Position numbers and translations under genes: made by a program. Below the pieces are notes generated by a model. The model searched no databases. It was not told the origin of the DNA and was given only the letters and a program-made list of their open reading frames with translations. From Pseudomonas sp. WN033 (GTDB lineage: Bacteria > Pseudomonadota > Gammaproteobacteria > Pseudomonadales > Pseudomonadaceae), in the NCBI GenBank assembly GCA_002287035.1, contig NSKG01000005.1, forward strand, positions 62,001 through 126,000: a DNA stretch of 64,000 nucleotides, in the 5' to 3' direction. Below, in pieces: positions 1 to 11,379 of the stretch; the first letter of the stretch is position 1, and the number at the start of each line of letters is the position of its first letter.

Positions 1-529
1 CAATCAAGGCATAACTCAGGTAATCGGCCTGCATGAAGCGAATCCGCCGACCGTTGCGCAAACGCTCCCTGACCCCATCAAACACATCACCTGGGTGCTC
101 CTGGAGCGACAGGACAAAGTGCTGGCCCAGAATCAGACTGAGTTGCTCGGAGTGGATCTGCTGCTCCTGCTCATCGAAACGCAGCATTCGCAGCACCAGG
201 TAGAGATATCCGTCGTAGTCTTCGACCTTGGGACGCTGGTCGGTATTGAGGATATCCTCCATGACCAGCGGGTGCAGCTTGAAACCCTTGCCCAGTGCCT
301 CGATTACCTCGGCCTGATGCACGCCATCAACATTCAGCCAGGCAACCTTGCCGCCGTTGGGTTGATGGTACTGGCTGGCCCCATGGATGCGCTGGTCATC
401 GAGCCCCTCGGCGTCGTATTCAATCACCCGGATCGCCGCCAGATCATCACGGGGTTGACCGATATGCATCAAGGTACCAGGGGCTTTGCCGGACTTGCGA
501 CTGCGTTTGGCTACCAGCTTGCGTGCCAT
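1..529 (-). CDS. CorA-family divalent-cation transporter, N-terminal part (cut by window edge)
   Basis: The first 176 codons read leftward from an ATG at 529 and run off the window. The start is preceded by AGGAATAATCG, a good ribosome-binding site. The readable part is the soluble cytoplasmic domain that precedes the membrane helices in CorA Mg/Co channels, with WLNVDG and HPLVMEDILN, which are typical of that domain. The membrane helices and the GMN signature lie outside the window, so CorA cannot be separated from the related ZntB zinc transporter here. The protein would sit in the inner membrane and move divalent cations. It follows cysG on the same strand after 65 bases. Family call is firm, substrate is inference. 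Confidence 0.85.
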   Translation of the reverse strand, partial: MARKLVAKRSRKSGKAPGTLMHIGQPRDDLAAIRVIEYDAEGLDDQRIHGASQYHQPNGGKVAWLNVDGVHQAEVIEALGKGFKLHPLVMEDILNTDQRPKVEDYDGYLYLVLRMLRFDEQEQQIHSEQLSLILGQHFVLSLQEHPGDVFDGVRERLRNGRRIRFMQADYLSYALI

Positions 530-594
530 CGATTATTCCTTGTCCCTGAGTGTCACTTGCAGCCTAGCAGCAATAACCAGACAGCATGGCAGGG

Positions 595-2010
595 TTACAA
601 AACCCCGCTTGCCCCGGACTCCACCTGCTCCGGCTTGAACCACTTGAGCTTGTCATGCAGTTGCACCACCTCACCAACGATCAGCAGCGTAGGCGGTTTA
701 ATCTCTGTATTTTCAAAAAGTTGAGGCATAGTCTTGAGCGTTCCTATCAAGACTTTTTGATTGCTAGTGGTACCCTGCTGAACCAGCGCCATCGGGGTAT
801 TTTCATCACGCCCATGGCTTATCAGGCCGGCACAGATATCAGCCAGGCCAACCAGCCCCATGTAAAATACCAGCGTCTGTCCCGGGGCAACCAGATCGTT
901 CCAGGGCAAATCGGTACTGCCGTCCTTGCGATGGCCAGTGACAAAGCGCACCGACTGGGCATGGTCGCGGTGGGTCAGCGGAATGCCGGCATAGGCCGAA
1001 CAGCCATTGGCAGCGGTGATCCCCGGCACAACCTGAAAGGCTACGCCATTGGCCGCCAGCTCTTCGATTTCTTCGCCACCACGGCCAAAAATGAACGGAT
1101 CGCCACCCTTCAAACGCAATACCCGCTTGCCCTGCCTGGCCAGATCGACCAGCAACTGGTTGATCTGTTCCTGCGGCACAGCATGCTCGGCCCGGGCCTT
1201 GCCAACATAAATGCGCTCGGCGTCACGCCGGCACAGATCGATGATCGCCGGAGCCACCAGGCGGTCGTAGAGCACCACATCAGCTTGCTGCATCAGACGC
1301 AGCGCCCGGAACGTCAGCAAATCGGGGTCACCGGGGCCAGCACCGACCAGATAGACCTCGCCCTGATAGCCCTGCCCGGCCTGCTCGGCCAGGCGACGCT
1401 CCAGCAAACGTTCGGCCGCCTCATCCTGACCGGCGAAAATCCGCTCGGCAATATCGCCCTGGAATACGTTCTCCCAGAATACCCGGCGCTGATTGATCTG
1501 CGGGAAGGCCGCCTTGACCTTGTCACGAAAACGCTTGGCCAATTGCGCCAGCCTGCCGTAGCTGTGCGGAAACAGGGTTTCGATCCGGGCCCGGGTCAGG
1601 CGCGCCAGCACTGGCGCATGACTGCCGCTGGAGACCGCGATCATCAAGGGCGAGCGATCGACAATCGCGGGAAAGATCACCGTACACAGCTGCGGCGCAT
1701 CCACCGCGTTGACCGGTAGCTTGCGCGCCTGGGCATCGGCCGACACCTGGGCGTTCAGTGCCTGATCATCCGTGGCAGCTATCACTAGCTGGGTATCATC
1801 CAGATCAGCCGATTGATACCCCCGCACCAGACACTCGCCATTGCCCTGCTCAACCAGCGTCTCGAGCTGCGGCTCGATCTGCGGCGCCACCACGCGTAAA
1901 CGTGCGCCGGCCTCGCTCAGCAGTCGAGCCTTGCGCAGGGCAATTTCTCCACCACCAACCACCAGGACCAGGCGGCCCTGCAGATTGTGAAACAGCGGGA
2001 GATATTCCAT
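595..2010 (-). CDS. cysG: Siroheme synthase (precorrin-2 dehydrogenase/ferrochelatase fused to uroporphyrinogen-III methyltransferase)
   Basis: A 471-residue protein of the usual length for the fused enzyme. The N-terminal third carries an NAD-binding [10 protein letters not shown] loop (about residues 19-28) and acts as precorrin-2 dehydrogenase and sirohydrochlorin ferrochelatase. The C-terminal half begins near residue 217 with [15 protein letters not shown] and contains [12 protein letters not shown], both signatures of the SAM-dependent uroporphyrinogen-III C-methyltransferase. Together the domains make siroheme, the cofactor of sulfite and nitrite reductases. The ATG at 2010 has an AGGA site eight bases upstream and lies 9 bases after the serS stop. 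The serS-cysG pairing is common in Pseudomonas, so the two are probably co-transcribed. Confidence 0.96.
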   Translation of the reverse strand: MEYLPLFHNLQGRLVLVVGGGEIALRKARLLSEAGARLRVVAPQIEPQLETLVEQGNGECLVRGYQSADLDDTQLVIAATDDQALNAQVSADAQARKLPVNAVDAPQLCTVIFPAIVDRSPLMIAVSSGSHAPVLARLTRARIETLFPHSYGRLAQLAKRFRDKVKAAFPQINQRRVFWENVFQGDIAERIFAGQDEAAERLLERRLAEQAGQGYQGEVYLVGAGPGDPDLLTFRALRLMQQADVVLYDRLVAPAIIDLCRRDAERIYVGKARAEHAVPQEQINQLLVDLARQGKRVLRLKGGDPFIFGRGGEEIEELAANGVAFQVVPGITAANGCSAYAGIPLTHRDHAQSVRFVTGHRKDGSTDLPWNDLVAPGQTLVFYMGLVGLADICAGLISHGRDENTPMALVQQGTTSNQKVLIGTLKTMPQLFENTEIKPPTLLIVGEVVQLHDKLKWFKPEQVESGASGVL

Positions 2011-2019
2011 CAGTGTTTC

Positions 2020-3309
<1,290 letters not shown>

Positions 3310-3459
3310 TCATCTTTTCGGTTGCGGGTGAATAGGCTGGCTAGTGTATACCGATCCGCCCGGGCTGCGAACCGCATACGCAGTACAGGGAGTCGGCGCT
3401 TGTTCTCTTTCGTCATCACCAGCGGAGCAGCCGCGTGGTGATCCATGGCCTGTGAATGG

Positions 3460-3487
3460 ATTGCTTCGGCGCTACGCTTCTCGCAAT
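3460..3487. repeat. Dispersed palindromic repeat between serS and rarA
   Basis: The stretch begins ATTGCTTCGGCG and ends CTCGCAATGACGG, with ATTGC (3460-3464) complementary to GCAAT (3483-3487) and partial pairing inside. This resembles a dispersed bacterial palindrome that database translations render as nonsense peptides such as RHCEKRSAEAIH. The wider element may extend to about 3403. The 222-base gap between serS (3303) and rarA (3526) has no gene I can support. Confidence 0.6.
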
Positions 3488-3525
3488 GACGGCGGGTGCG
3501 GCTTAAGGGCGACGGTGGGTCCGGT

Positions 3526-4851
3526 TTAACGGCGTTGCCTGCTGCTGGCCTTGTCCAGGCTGCGCAGGTGCTCAAGCTTCTGGGCGATCTTGCTTTCCAG
3601 CCCACGCGGCACCGGATGGTAGTACTGACGCGGCTCCAGCGCCTCGGGGAAGTAGTCTTCACCGGCGGCATAGGCCTCCGGCTCGTCATGGGCGTAGCGA
3701 TAGCCTTCGCTGTAACCCAGCTCCTTCATCAATTTGGTTGGCGCATTACGCAGGTGCAGCGGCGGCTCATGCGAAGGCTGCTCAGACACATCCTTCATAG
3801 CGCTGTTGAAGGCCTTGTACACCGCATTGCTCTTGGGCGCGCAGGCCAGATAGACCAGCGCCTGCGCTACCGCCAGCTCGCCTTCCGGGCTGCCAAGGCG
3901 CTCCTGCACATCCCAGGCATTGAGCGCCAGGGTCAGGGCCCGCGGGTCGGCATTACCGATATCCTCACTGGCCATGCGCACCACCCGGCGGGCGATATAG
4001 AGCGGGTCGCAGCCACCATCGAGCATCCGGGCGAACCAGTACAGGGTGGCGTCGGGATTGGAGCCTCGCACCGATTTGTGCAGCGCGGAAATCTGGTCGT
4101 AGAAAGCCTCGCCACCCTTGTCGAAACGTCGACGACTGTCATTGAGCAGATCAGCGACCAGCTCAGTGCCAATCGTGCCGCCATCCTCGACCAGATCGGC
4201 GGCGATCTCCAGCAGGTTGAGCAACCGCCGGGCATCGCCATCGGCAGCTCCAAGCAAAATCTGCTGCGCTTCGTCGCTGATCGACAGCCGGTGCTGACCC
4301 AGCCCGCGCTCGGCATCGCTCAACGCACGCTTGAGCAAATCAGCCAGCGCCGGTTCATCCAGCGACTTGAGCACATAGACCCGGGCCCGCGACAGCAAGG
4401 CGTTGTTCAGCTCAAACGACGGGTTTTCGGTGGTAGCGCCGATGAACAGCACAGTGCCGTCTTCGACATAGGGCAGAAAGGCATCCTGCTGCGCCTTGTT
4501 GAAACGATGCACCTCATCGACGAACAGAATGGTCTGACGTCCACTCTGGGCCGCATGCTGGCGGGCTTCATCGACTGCCGCGCGAATATCCTTGACCCCA
4601 GCCAGCACCGCCGACAGGGTCACGAAATGGGCGTCGGCCAGGGTCGCCAGGAGTTTGGCCAAGGTGGTCTTGCCTACCCCTGGCGGCCCCCAGAAAATCA
4701 TCGAATGCAGGGCGCCCTGCTCCAATGCCACCCGCAATGGCCGCCCCGGGCCCAGCAGATGGCTCTGGCCAGCGTACTCATCCAGACTGCGCGGACGCAT
4801 CCGCGCTGCCAACGGCTGATGAGCCGGCGTATCAGGAAACAGGCCGGCCAC
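3526..4851 (-). CDS. rarA: Replication-associated recombination protein A (AAA+ ATPase)
   Basis: A 441-residue clamp-loader-like AAA+ ATPase (also called MgsA) that acts at stalled replication forks and interacts with single-strand binding protein. Walker A is GPPGVGKTTLAK near residues 56-67 and Walker B is ILFVDEVHRFNKAQQDAFLP near 107-126; sensor 1 is the ATTENPSF segment. The C-terminal helical tetramerisation region is complete, with the family's YRYAHDEPEAY stretch. The start is GTG (4851), three bases after the lolA stop, so translation is probably coupled to lolA. The lolA-rarA-serS order is typical of Pseudomonas and other gamma-proteobacteria. Confidence 0.95.
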   Translation of the reverse strand: MAGLFPDTPAHQPLAARMRPRSLDEYAGQSHLLGPGRPLRVALEQGALHSMIFWGPPGVGKTTLAKLLATLADAHFVTLSAVLAGVKDIRAAVDEARQHAAQSGRQTILFVDEVHRFNKAQQDAFLPYVEDGTVLFIGATTENPSFELNNALLSRARVYVLKSLDEPALADLLKRALSDAERGLGQHRLSISDEAQQILLGAADGDARRLLNLLEIAADLVEDGGTIGTELVADLLNDSRRRFDKGGEAFYDQISALHKSVRGSNPDATLYWFARMLDGGCDPLYIARRVVRMASEDIGNADPRALTLALNAWDVQERLGSPEGELAVAQALVYLACAPKSNAVYKAFNSAMKDVSEQPSHEPPLHLRNAPTKLMKELGYSEGYRYAHDEPEAYAAGEDYFPEALEPRQYYHPVPRGLESKIAQKLEHLRSLDKASSRQRR

Positions 4852-4854
4852 GAC

Positions 4855-5493
4855 TTACTCGCTGATCACATCGACACCTTCCGGAATCTCGAAGGTGAAC
4901 TGGGCTTCATCCATGGCTGGGTTGAGCTGGACATTGGTGAACAGGATATTGGTCCGCTGACCAATGGGATCGCTCATCTGCATATCGTTGATCAGCCCAT
5001 CACGGAACGACAGCCGCAGGGTTTCAAACAGCGTATCGGCCGCCTTGGGCGTCAGGGTGAAATCGACCACGCTGCCGCCTTCGGTCCAGGCAATCTCGAA
5101 ATTGTCCTGCAGGGTGCTGACATCACCGGACAGCAGCAGCGCCGGGGTATGGGTCAGGCGCTGATCCATTTCCTGAACGGTAACCTGCATCAGGTCCGGG
5201 TCATACAGCCAGACCTGCCGGCCATCGGACACCAGCAATTGCTCCAGCGGCGGATCAGTATGCCAGCGGAACTTCCCCGGGCGCTTGAGCGTCATGCTGC
5301 CCGTAGTTTCCTGCAGGCTGGCGCCATTGCTACTGAGGGTCATCTGGGAGAAGTTGGCAGTCAGGGTTTGAGCCTGGGACAGCAGCTGATTGAGGCGCTC
5401 AGCCGCCTTGGCCTGGTCGTCAGCCTGGGCCAGCAACGGCATGGCAGCCAGGCAGACACCGGCAAGCAGCGGACGCAACAGTGTTTTCAGCAT
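4855..5493 (-). CDS. lolA: Outer-membrane lipoprotein carrier protein LolA
   Basis: A 212-residue periplasmic chaperone that takes lipoproteins from the LolCDE transporter in the inner membrane and passes them to LolB at the outer membrane. The N-terminus is a signal peptide ([24 protein letters not shown], written here as residues 1-24 with cleavage after the AQA). The mature part has the family pattern LTANFSQ followed by [13 protein letters not shown] and the YDPDLMQVT strand. Length is as expected. It is sandwiched between ftsK (18 bases upstream) and rarA (3 bases downstream), all on minus, which indicates one operon. Confidence 0.95.
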   Translation of the reverse strand: MLKTLLRPLLAGVCLAAMPLLAQADDQAKAAERLNQLLSQAQTLTANFSQMTLSSNGASLQETTGSMTLKRPGKFRWHTDPPLEQLLVSDGRQVWLYDPDLMQVTVQEMDQRLTHTPALLLSGDVSTLQDNFEIAWTEGGSVVDFTLTPKAADTLFETLRLSFRDGLINDMQMSDPIGQRTNILFTNVQLNPAMDEAQFTFEIPEGVDVISE

Positions 5494-5510
5494 GATAGGA
5501 GGGTTCTCCG

Positions 5511-7904
5511 TTAATCACGTAAGGGGGCTGGCGCGATCACCTCGCGCGAGCCGTTGGTATTCATGGGTGTCACCACGCCAGCCATTTCCATGGCCTCGAT
5601 CATCCTCGCGGCGCGGTTATAACCGATTTTCAGCTTGCGCTGCACGGCCGAAATCGAAGCCCGGCGACTCTCGGTGACGAACTGCACCGCCTGGTCGTAA
5701 AGCGGATCGTCTTCCAGATCATCACCGCCACCACCGGAGCCGCCACCCTCGTAGCTGCCACCACCGCCGTCATCCACACCGTCGACGATATCCTGGATGT
5801 AGTCAGGCTCGCCGCGCTGCTTCCATTCATCCACCAGTCGGTGCACTTCATCATCGGAAACAAAGGCGCCATGCACCCGCACCGGCAGGCTGGTGCCCGG
5901 CGGCATGAACAGCATGTCACCATGCCCCAGCAGCTGCTCGGCGCCACCCTGATCGAGAATGGTGCGCGAGTCGATCTTGCTCGACACCTGGAACGCCATC
6001 CGGGTCGGGATATTGGCCTTGATCAGACCGGTGATCACGTCCACCGATGGCCGCTGGGTCGCCAGAATCAGGTGGATGCCAGCCGCCCGGGCTTTCTGGG
6101 CGATCCGTGCGATCAACTCTTCAACCTTCTTGCCGACGATCATCATCATGTCGGCGAACTCGTCGATCACCACCACGATGATCGGCAGGCTTTCCAGCAA
6201 GGGCGGCTCGTCTTCCATCGACTCGCGCCGGTACAGCGGGTCGGTCAGCGGCGTGCCGGCCTTCTGGGCATCCTTGACCTTGCGATTGAAGCCGGCCAGG
6301 TTACGAACCCCCATGGCCGCCATCAGCTTGTAGCGGCGCTCCATCTCGGCCACGCACCAGCGCAGCGCATTGGCCGCTTCTTTCATGTCGGTCACCACCG
6401 GCGCCAACAGATGCGGGATACCTTCGTAGATCGACAGTTCGAGCATCTTCGGGTCGATCATGATCAGCCGTACTTCATCCGGGCCGGCCTTGAACAGGAT
6501 CGACAGCAGCATGGCGTTGACCCCGACCGACTTACCTGAACCCGTGGTACCGGCCACCAGCAGGTGCGGCATCTTGGCCAGGTCAGCCATCACCGGGTGG
6601 CCGCCAATATCGTGGCCCAGCGCCAGGGTAACCGGCGACTGCGCCTCATCGAACTCGCGGGTCTCCAACACCTCGGACAACCGCACAATTTCACGGTCTT
6701 CGTTGGGAATCTCGATACCCACCGTGGTCTTGCCGGGAATCACTTCAACCACCCGCACACTTATGACCGCCAGCGAGCGCGCCAGATCCTTAGCCAGGTT
6801 GGAAATTTTGCTGACCTTGACCCCAGGCGCCGGCTGAATTTCAAAACGGGTGATCACCGGACCGGGCTGAACCTTTTCGACCTCGGCTTCGACCCCGAAA
6901 TCCTTGAGTTTGAGTTCCAGCAGCCGCGACATGCCTTCCAGCGACTCAGGGGAAAAGCCCTTGGTCTTTTTGCTGGCCGGGTCCAGCAGCGAAATCGGCG
7001 GCAACGAGCCGGGCTCAACCGCATCGAACAGCTTGGACTGCTTCTCCTTCTGCAGCCGCACACTGGCCTGGGCCGGTTTCGGGTCCGGCGGCACGATCTG
7101 CGGTGGCTGGCGATGCTCCTGGGCGGCCACATGCTTGGCCAACGCTTCCTGACGCTGCGAACGAGCCTGCTCGGCGCGCTTTTGCTCCTCAGCCGACACC
7201 GCCGGCTCACGGCGCGGCGCACTGCGCACCGGCTCGCCTTCAGCCAGGCGCTGGTCAGCCTTACGCGCCCGCCAGTTGAGCCAGGCACGCTTGAGCAGAT
7301 CGAGCAGATCCAGGGTAATACGCCCGGTCAGGTCCATGACCTTGAACCAGGACAGATTGGTGAAAACCGTGATGCCGAATAGGAACAGCGTCAAAAACAG
7401 CAAGGTGCTGCCTTGCATGTTCAGCACCGGATAACTGATCTCGCGCAGCAGTTGACCCAGCACCCCGCCCGCCCCTGCACCTTCTGGAAAACCGGCAGGC
7501 ACACCACCATGCAGAGCCGCCAGGGCCGTACCGGCCAGCAGCGTCAGCACAAAACCGATCAGCCTCCAGGAGAACAGCCAACCATTCCAGACCAGCGGCT
7601 GATGGCGGCGACGGAACATCTGCCAGACCTTGACCGCAACAATCACCGGAAACAGATAAGCCAGGTACCCGAGTACCAGCAGCAGCACATCGGCGATCCA
7701 GGCGCCCATCCGCCCACCGGCGTTGTGCACATCCACCACATCGCCGCTGCGGGTCCAGCCCGGGTCAGCTGTATGGTAAGTGGACAGCGCCATGAACAAG
7801 TACAGACACAGTGCAATCATCGCCAACAGGGCGCCCTCACGCAGGCGCAGGCTCAACTGCTCACGCCAGGCAATCGGGGCTTTCTGTGTTTGGGTATCCT
7901 TCAA
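5511..7904 (-). CDS. ftsK: DNA translocase FtsK
   Basis: A 797-residue septal DNA translocase that pumps the chromosome terminus and activates XerCD recombination at dif. About residues 25-195 hold the hydrophobic membrane segments. A short Q/E/K/P-rich linker follows (about 205-300), much shorter than in E. coli and typical of Pseudomonas. The motor carries Walker [15 protein letters not shown] near residue 455 and Walker [15 protein letters not shown] near 577. The last 70 residues are the winged-helix gamma domain that reads KOPS sequences. The start appears to be TTG at 7904 with GGAAG ten bases upstream; no in-frame ATG precedes the first membrane helix. It opens the operon with lolA and rarA. 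Confidence 0.96.
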   Translation of the reverse strand: MKDTQTQKAPIAWREQLSLRLREGALLAMIALCLYLFMALSTYHTADPGWTRSGDVVDVHNAGGRMGAWIADVLLLVLGYLAYLFPVIVAVKVWQMFRRRHQPLVWNGWLFSWRLIGFVLTLLAGTALAALHGGVPAGFPEGAGAGGVLGQLLREISYPVLNMQGSTLLFLTLFLFGITVFTNLSWFKVMDLTGRITLDLLDLLKRAWLNWRARKADQRLAEGEPVRSAPRREPAVSAEEQKRAEQARSQRQEALAKHVAAQEHRQPPQIVPPDPKPAQASVRLQKEKQSKLFDAVEPGSLPPISLLDPASKKTKGFSPESLEGMSRLLELKLKDFGVEAEVEKVQPGPVITRFEIQPAPGVKVSKISNLAKDLARSLAVISVRVVEVIPGKTTVGIEIPNEDREIVRLSEVLETREFDEAQSPVTLALGHDIGGHPVMADLAKMPHLLVAGTTGSGKSVGVNAMLLSILFKAGPDEVRLIMIDPKMLELSIYEGIPHLLAPVVTDMKEAANALRWCVAEMERRYKLMAAMGVRNLAGFNRKVKDAQKAGTPLTDPLYRRESMEDEPPLLESLPIIVVVIDEFADMMMIVGKKVEELIARIAQKARAAGIHLILATQRPSVDVITGLIKANIPTRMAFQVSSKIDSRTILDQGGAEQLLGHGDMLFMPPGTSLPVRVHGAFVSDDEVHRLVDEWKQRGEPDYIQDIVDGVDDGGGGSYEGGGSGGGGDDLEDDPLYDQAVQFVTESRRASISAVQRKLKIGYNRAARMIEAMEMAGVVTPMNTNGSREVIAPAPLRD

Positions 7905-7936
7905 AACGCAGTCTTCCGTATCAATTCAATCGGCTA

Positions 7937-8032
7937 TTGTAACAGTGGGAGTCAGGATTATAACGATTGACCACCCACGCGCGTTTGCGTTCCATCACGC
8001 ATTGACACTATCTTGATAAGGGACAATAGCTT
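7937..8032 (+). promoter_or_regulatory. Divergent ftsK/aat intergenic region with candidate aat promoters
   Basis: Two candidate sigma-70 promoters point toward aat. One is TTGTAA (7937-7942), a 16-base spacer, and TATAAC (7959-7964). The other has a perfect TTGACA (8002-8007) with a poorer -10 near 8025-8032. The minus-strand promoter for ftsK must lie in the same 174-base gap. Assigned by eye only. Confidence 0.4.
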
Positions 8033-8078
8033 ATACACGCTTCTTGATAAACCGTTTGAAAGGCCGGACATTGCACAC

Positions 8079-8777
8079 ATGGGCCACCTGACCTGGCTTA
8101 ATCCGCACACACTGGAGTTTCCACCCGCCGACATGGCGCTGGATGACCCCAATGGCCTATTGGCGCTGGGTGGCGACCTCTCGCCACAACGGCTGATCCG
8201 CGCTTATCGACTGGGTATTTTCCCCTGGTACCAGGATGGCCAACCTCTGCTCTGGTGGTGCCCCAACCCGCGTACCGTGCTGTTTCCCGATAAACTGCAC
8301 ATCTCGCGCAGCATGAACAAGTTCCTCCGACACACCACTTTCAGCGTCAGCTATGACCGCTGCTTCGATCAGGTATTGAGGCAGTGCGCCGCCCCCCGCC
8401 CCTATTCAGAGGGCACCTGGATCACCGACGAGATGCAGCAGGCCTATCGGCAACTGCACCGGATGGGTATTGCCCATTCCGTCGAAGTCTGGGATCAGGG
8501 TGAACTGGTTGGCGGACTTTACGGCCTGGCGCTGGGCCAGGTCTTTTTCGGCGAGTCGATGTTCAGCCTGCGCAGCAACGCCTCAAAGACCGGTTTCATC
8601 CATCTGACCAATGAGTTGCAGCGGGCCGGGTTTGCCCTGATCGACTGCCAGATGCCCACCGATCACCTGTTCAGCCTGGGCGCCGAATCGATCGAGCGAT
8701 CGGATTTTCTCCAGCTCCTGCGCCAGTTCTGCCCAGAAAATGCAGATAATCACTGGCCATGGACAGGTGGCCTTTGA
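8079..8777 (+). CDS. aat: Leucyl/phenylalanyl-tRNA--protein transferase
   Basis: This cytoplasmic enzyme of the N-end rule pathway adds Leu or Phe from aminoacyl-tRNA to proteins with N-terminal Lys or Arg, marking them for ClpAP. It has 232 residues from the ATG at 8079, the normal length. Family signatures are the N-terminal [48 protein letters not shown] and the [19 protein letters not shown] core. An in-frame start exists at 8013, but the extra residues have no family counterpart, so I chose 8079. The bpt gene follows 57 bases downstream; the two N-end rule transferases are probably one operon. Confidence 0.94.
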   Translation: MGHLTWLNPHTLEFPPADMALDDPNGLLALGGDLSPQRLIRAYRLGIFPWYQDGQPLLWWCPNPRTVLFPDKLHISRSMNKFLRHTTFSVSYDRCFDQVLRQCAAPRPYSEGTWITDEMQQAYRQLHRMGIAHSVEVWDQGELVGGLYGLALGQVFFGESMFSLRSNASKTGFIHLTNELQRAGFALIDCQMPTDHLFSLGAESIERSDFLQLLRQFCPENADNHWPWTGGL

Positions 8778-8834
8778 AGCCCCGCAGGCGCCGCTCTATA
8801 CTTGGCGGAGTAGCCTGAAGCGCGACACGCTCCC

Positions 8835-9542
8835 ATGACTGACCTGGCCCAGCTCAAGTTCTATGCGACCCAACCGCATACCTGCAGTTACCTGCCAGAC
8901 GAGCAGGCGACCACCCTGTTTCTCGACCCCCAACAACCCATTGACCTGATCACCTACAGCCAGCTGTCCGAACTGGGGTTTCGCCGCAGCGGCGATCACC
9001 TCTATCGCCCGCATTGCCGGCACTGCAACGCCTGCATCGCTGCCAGAATTCCGGTCACTGCGTTCAAACCGAGCAATCAGCAGCGCCGCATCATCAAGCG
9101 CAACCGCGACATCACCGTCACTCCCTGTCGCCCGCATCTCAGCGATGAAGCCTATCACCTGTACGCGCGCTATATCGAAGCGCGACATGCCGATGGCGAC
9201 ATGTACCCACCCAGCCGTGAGCAGTTCAGCTCGTTCCTGGTTCGTGACTGGTCGTTCAGCATGTTCTACGAGTTTCGCCTGGATGGTCACCTGGTCGCGG
9301 TAGCTGTCACCGACCGCATGAACAACGGCCTGTCCGCTGTCTACACCTTCTACGCCCCCGAACTGCCCAAACGCAGCCTGGGACGCTATGCAATTCTCTG
9401 GCAGATCGAAGAGGCCAAACGCTGCCAACTGGAAGCGGTATATCTGGGCTACTGGATCAAGAGCTGCCGGAAAATGAACTACAAGACCGAGTATCGGCCG
9501 CTGGAAATGCTGGTCAACCAACGCTGGATCCTGATCAACTGA
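8835..9542 (+). CDS. bpt: Aspartate/glutamate leucyltransferase (bacterial ATE1-like)
   Basis: A 235-residue homologue of arginyl-tRNA-protein transferases. The bacterial form, Bpt, transfers Leu to N-terminal Asp or Glu for N-end rule degradation. Signatures are the N-terminal [10 protein letters not shown] stretch, the cysteine-rich [11 protein letters not shown] (about residues 56-66), the KRNRDI segment and the C-terminal [15 protein letters not shown] motif in which a late cysteine is conserved. It follows aat closely. The intergenic 9543-9682 up to infA holds no other gene. It was annotated as ate in older records; the leucyl specificity is inferred from the bacterial subfamily, not visible in the sequence. 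Confidence 0.94.
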   Translation: MTDLAQLKFYATQPHTCSYLPDEQATTLFLDPQQPIDLITYSQLSELGFRRSGDHLYRPHCRHCNACIAARIPVTAFKPSNQQRRIIKRNRDITVTPCRPHLSDEAYHLYARYIEARHADGDMYPPSREQFSSFLVRDWSFSMFYEFRLDGHLVAVAVTDRMNNGLSAVYTFYAPELPKRSLGRYAILWQIEEAKRCQLEAVYLGYWIKSCRKMNYKTEYRPLEMLVNQRWILIN

Positions 9543-9682
9543 GCAGCCGCCAGGCCATCAACCTGCAAAATAAACCCGGCTAAACTTGGCTCTTTGCTGC
9601 TTTTAAGGCACAATTGCTCACCTTTTTTGCGGGCACCTCTATTTGCCCGCCTGCAAACAGATACCTGAGAGGCCCTTGCTGA

Positions 9683-9901
9683 ATGGCGAAAGAAGACAGT
9701 ATTGAAATGGAAGGCACCATCATCGACACCTTGCCGAACACCATGTTCCGTGTGGAGCTGGAGAACGGCCACGTCGTGACTGCCCATATTTCAGGCAAGA
9801 TGCGCAAGAACTACATCCGCATCCTGACCGGTGACAAGGTGCGGGTTGAACTGACCCCCTATGACCTGACCAAGGGTCGCATCACCTATCGCGCCCGTTA
9901 A
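9683..9901 (+). CDS. infA: Translation initiation factor IF-1
   Basis: A 72-residue single S1/OB-fold protein that binds the ribosomal A site with IF-2 and IF-3 during initiation. It has the invariant [11 protein letters not shown] start, the [14 protein letters not shown] strand and the C-terminal KGRITYRAR end; length is exactly standard. The start ATG has a GAGAGG stretch about 11 bases upstream. The gene has its own gap of 140 bases after bpt and is closed by a strong terminator at 9948-9977, so it may be transcribed alone. Confidence 0.97.
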   Translation: MAKEDSIEMEGTIIDTLPNTMFRVELENGHVVTAHISGKMRKNYIRILTGDKVRVELTPYDLTKGRITYRAR

Positions 9902-9947
9902 GCCGATCAGGGCCTAACGCCCGTGCTGTCCCTTCGGCCACGGCCAA

Positions 9948-9977
9948 AAAAAACCCGCCAAACACGGCGGGTTTTTT
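9948..9977. terminator. Bidirectional Rho-independent terminator between infA and the acyl-CoA dehydrogenase gene
   Basis: CCCGCC (9954-9959), a six-base loop AAACAC and GGCGGG (9966-9971), flanked by six or more A on the left and six T on the right. The A and T tracts also pair, so it can stop transcription from both sides of these convergent genes. Confidence 0.92.
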
Positions 9978-9992
9978 GTTAGCAGTACCGGC

Positions 9993-11201
9993 TTAACGAG
10001 CCATGTACTTGCCCAGCTCATGCTTGCCGATGGCCGCGCGGTGCACCTCATCCGGGCCGTCAGCCAGGCGCAGGGTACGCTGCATGGCATACATGTGGGC
10101 CAGCGGGAAGTCTTCCGAGACCCCGGCACCACCGTGCATCTGGATCGCACGATCAATGACGCGCAGAGCCACATTCGGAGCCACAACCTTGATCTGGGCG
10201 ATCTCGCTCTTGGCTACCTTGTTGCCTACGGTATCCATCATATAAGCCGCTTGCAGGGTCAGCAGGCGCGCCTGGTTGATTTCGATGCGCGACTCGGCAA
10301 TCAGGTCAATGTTGCCACCCAGTTGCGCCAGACGCTTACCGAAGGCCTCACGCTCGACCGAACGGCGACACATCAGCTCCAGAGCACGCTCGGCAGCACC
10401 GATCGAACGCATGCAGTGGTGAATACGGCCCGGCCCGAGGCGACCCTGAGCGATTTCAAAGCCACGACCCTCACCCAGCAGCACGTTGCTGTAGGGGACC
10501 CGGACATTTTCCAGCACAACTTCAGCATGACCATGCGGGGCATCGTCGTAACCGAAGACCGGCAGCGGGCGGATTACCTTGACGCCGGGGGTATCCATCG
10601 GCACCAGAATCATCGAGTGCTGCTGGTGACGCGGCGCATCGGGATTGGTCAGACCCATGAAGATCATGATCTTGCAACGCGGATCACAGGCACCGGAAGT
10701 CCACCATTTGCGGCCGTTGATTACCCACTCATCACCTTCGCGGCGAGCATTAGCCTGCATGTTGGTAGCGTCGGAAGAGGCTACGCCCGGCTCGGTCATA
10801 CCGAAGCAGGAGCGGATTTCACCAGCCAGCAGCGGCTTGAGCCATTTTTCCTTGTGCTCTTCGCTGCCGTAGCGAACGATGGTTTCCATGTTGCCGGTAT
10901 CCGGCGCGCTGCAGTTGAAGGCTTCCGAAGCCAGGCCCGAACGGCCCATCAGCTCAGCCAGCGGCGCATATTCGAGGTTGGTCAGGCCAGCGCCCAGTTC
11001 CGACTCAGGCAGGAACAGGTTCCACAGCCCCTCAGCCTTGGCCTTGACCTTGAGCTCTTCAACAATGGCGGTCGGCTGCCAACGGTCACCTTCAGCCACT
11101 TGCTGGTGAAAAATCGGCTCAGCCGGGAACACATGCTCCTGCATGAACGCATCGACGCGCTCGCGCAGCTCTTTCACCTTGGGAGAATATCCAAAATCCA
11201 T
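9993..11201 (-). CDS. Acyl-CoA dehydrogenase
   Basis: A 402-residue flavin-dependent acyl-CoA dehydrogenase, of the longer group whose members are about 400 residues. The N-terminal helical domain leads into [17 protein letters not shown] (near residues 132-148) and [13 protein letters not shown], which form the FAD and substrate region. The C-terminal part has the [14 protein letters not shown] signature near residue 353. It oxidises acyl-CoA to enoyl-CoA in fatty or branched acid breakdown; chain length cannot be told from the sequence. The ATG at 11201 has AGGCAGG upstream. It is divergent from a LysR regulator across 178 bases, which suggests that regulator controls it. Confidence 0.9.
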   Translation of the reverse strand: MDFGYSPKVKELRERVDAFMQEHVFPAEPIFHQQVAEGDRWQPTAIVEELKVKAKAEGLWNLFLPESELGAGLTNLEYAPLAELMGRSGLASEAFNCSAPDTGNMETIVRYGSEEHKEKWLKPLLAGEIRSCFGMTEPGVASSDATNMQANARREGDEWVINGRKWWTSGACDPRCKIMIFMGLTNPDAPRHQQHSMILVPMDTPGVKVIRPLPVFGYDDAPHGHAEVVLENVRVPYSNVLLGEGRGFEIAQGRLGPGRIHHCMRSIGAAERALELMCRRSVEREAFGKRLAQLGGNIDLIAESRIEINQARLLTLQAAYMMDTVGNKVAKSEIAQIKVVAPNVALRVIDRAIQMHGGAGVSEDFPLAHMYAMQRTLRLADGPDEVHRAAIGKHELGKYMAR

Positions 11202-11379
11202 GATTGCCTGCCTTTTCTGGTTATCAAACGAAGATTGCGACCAGAAAAATGCTAGTTGAGGCTGAGGGATTTATCTAACCTATTTTTGGTGTGTATAAAC
11301 ATTCATAAGCGATATATACTTGGCCAAAAGTATAAAGCACATGTCTCGACCTTGAGCCAATCAACCGAAGGATGTTGCG

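Noticed and set aside
586-1719. 377-residue frame on plus over cysG
   Set aside because: It is the antisense shadow of the siroheme synthase gene.
3496-5514. 672-residue frame on plus across rarA and lolA
   Set aside because: It is the antisense shadow of two well-defined genes, with Gln/His/Arg-rich low-information sequence.
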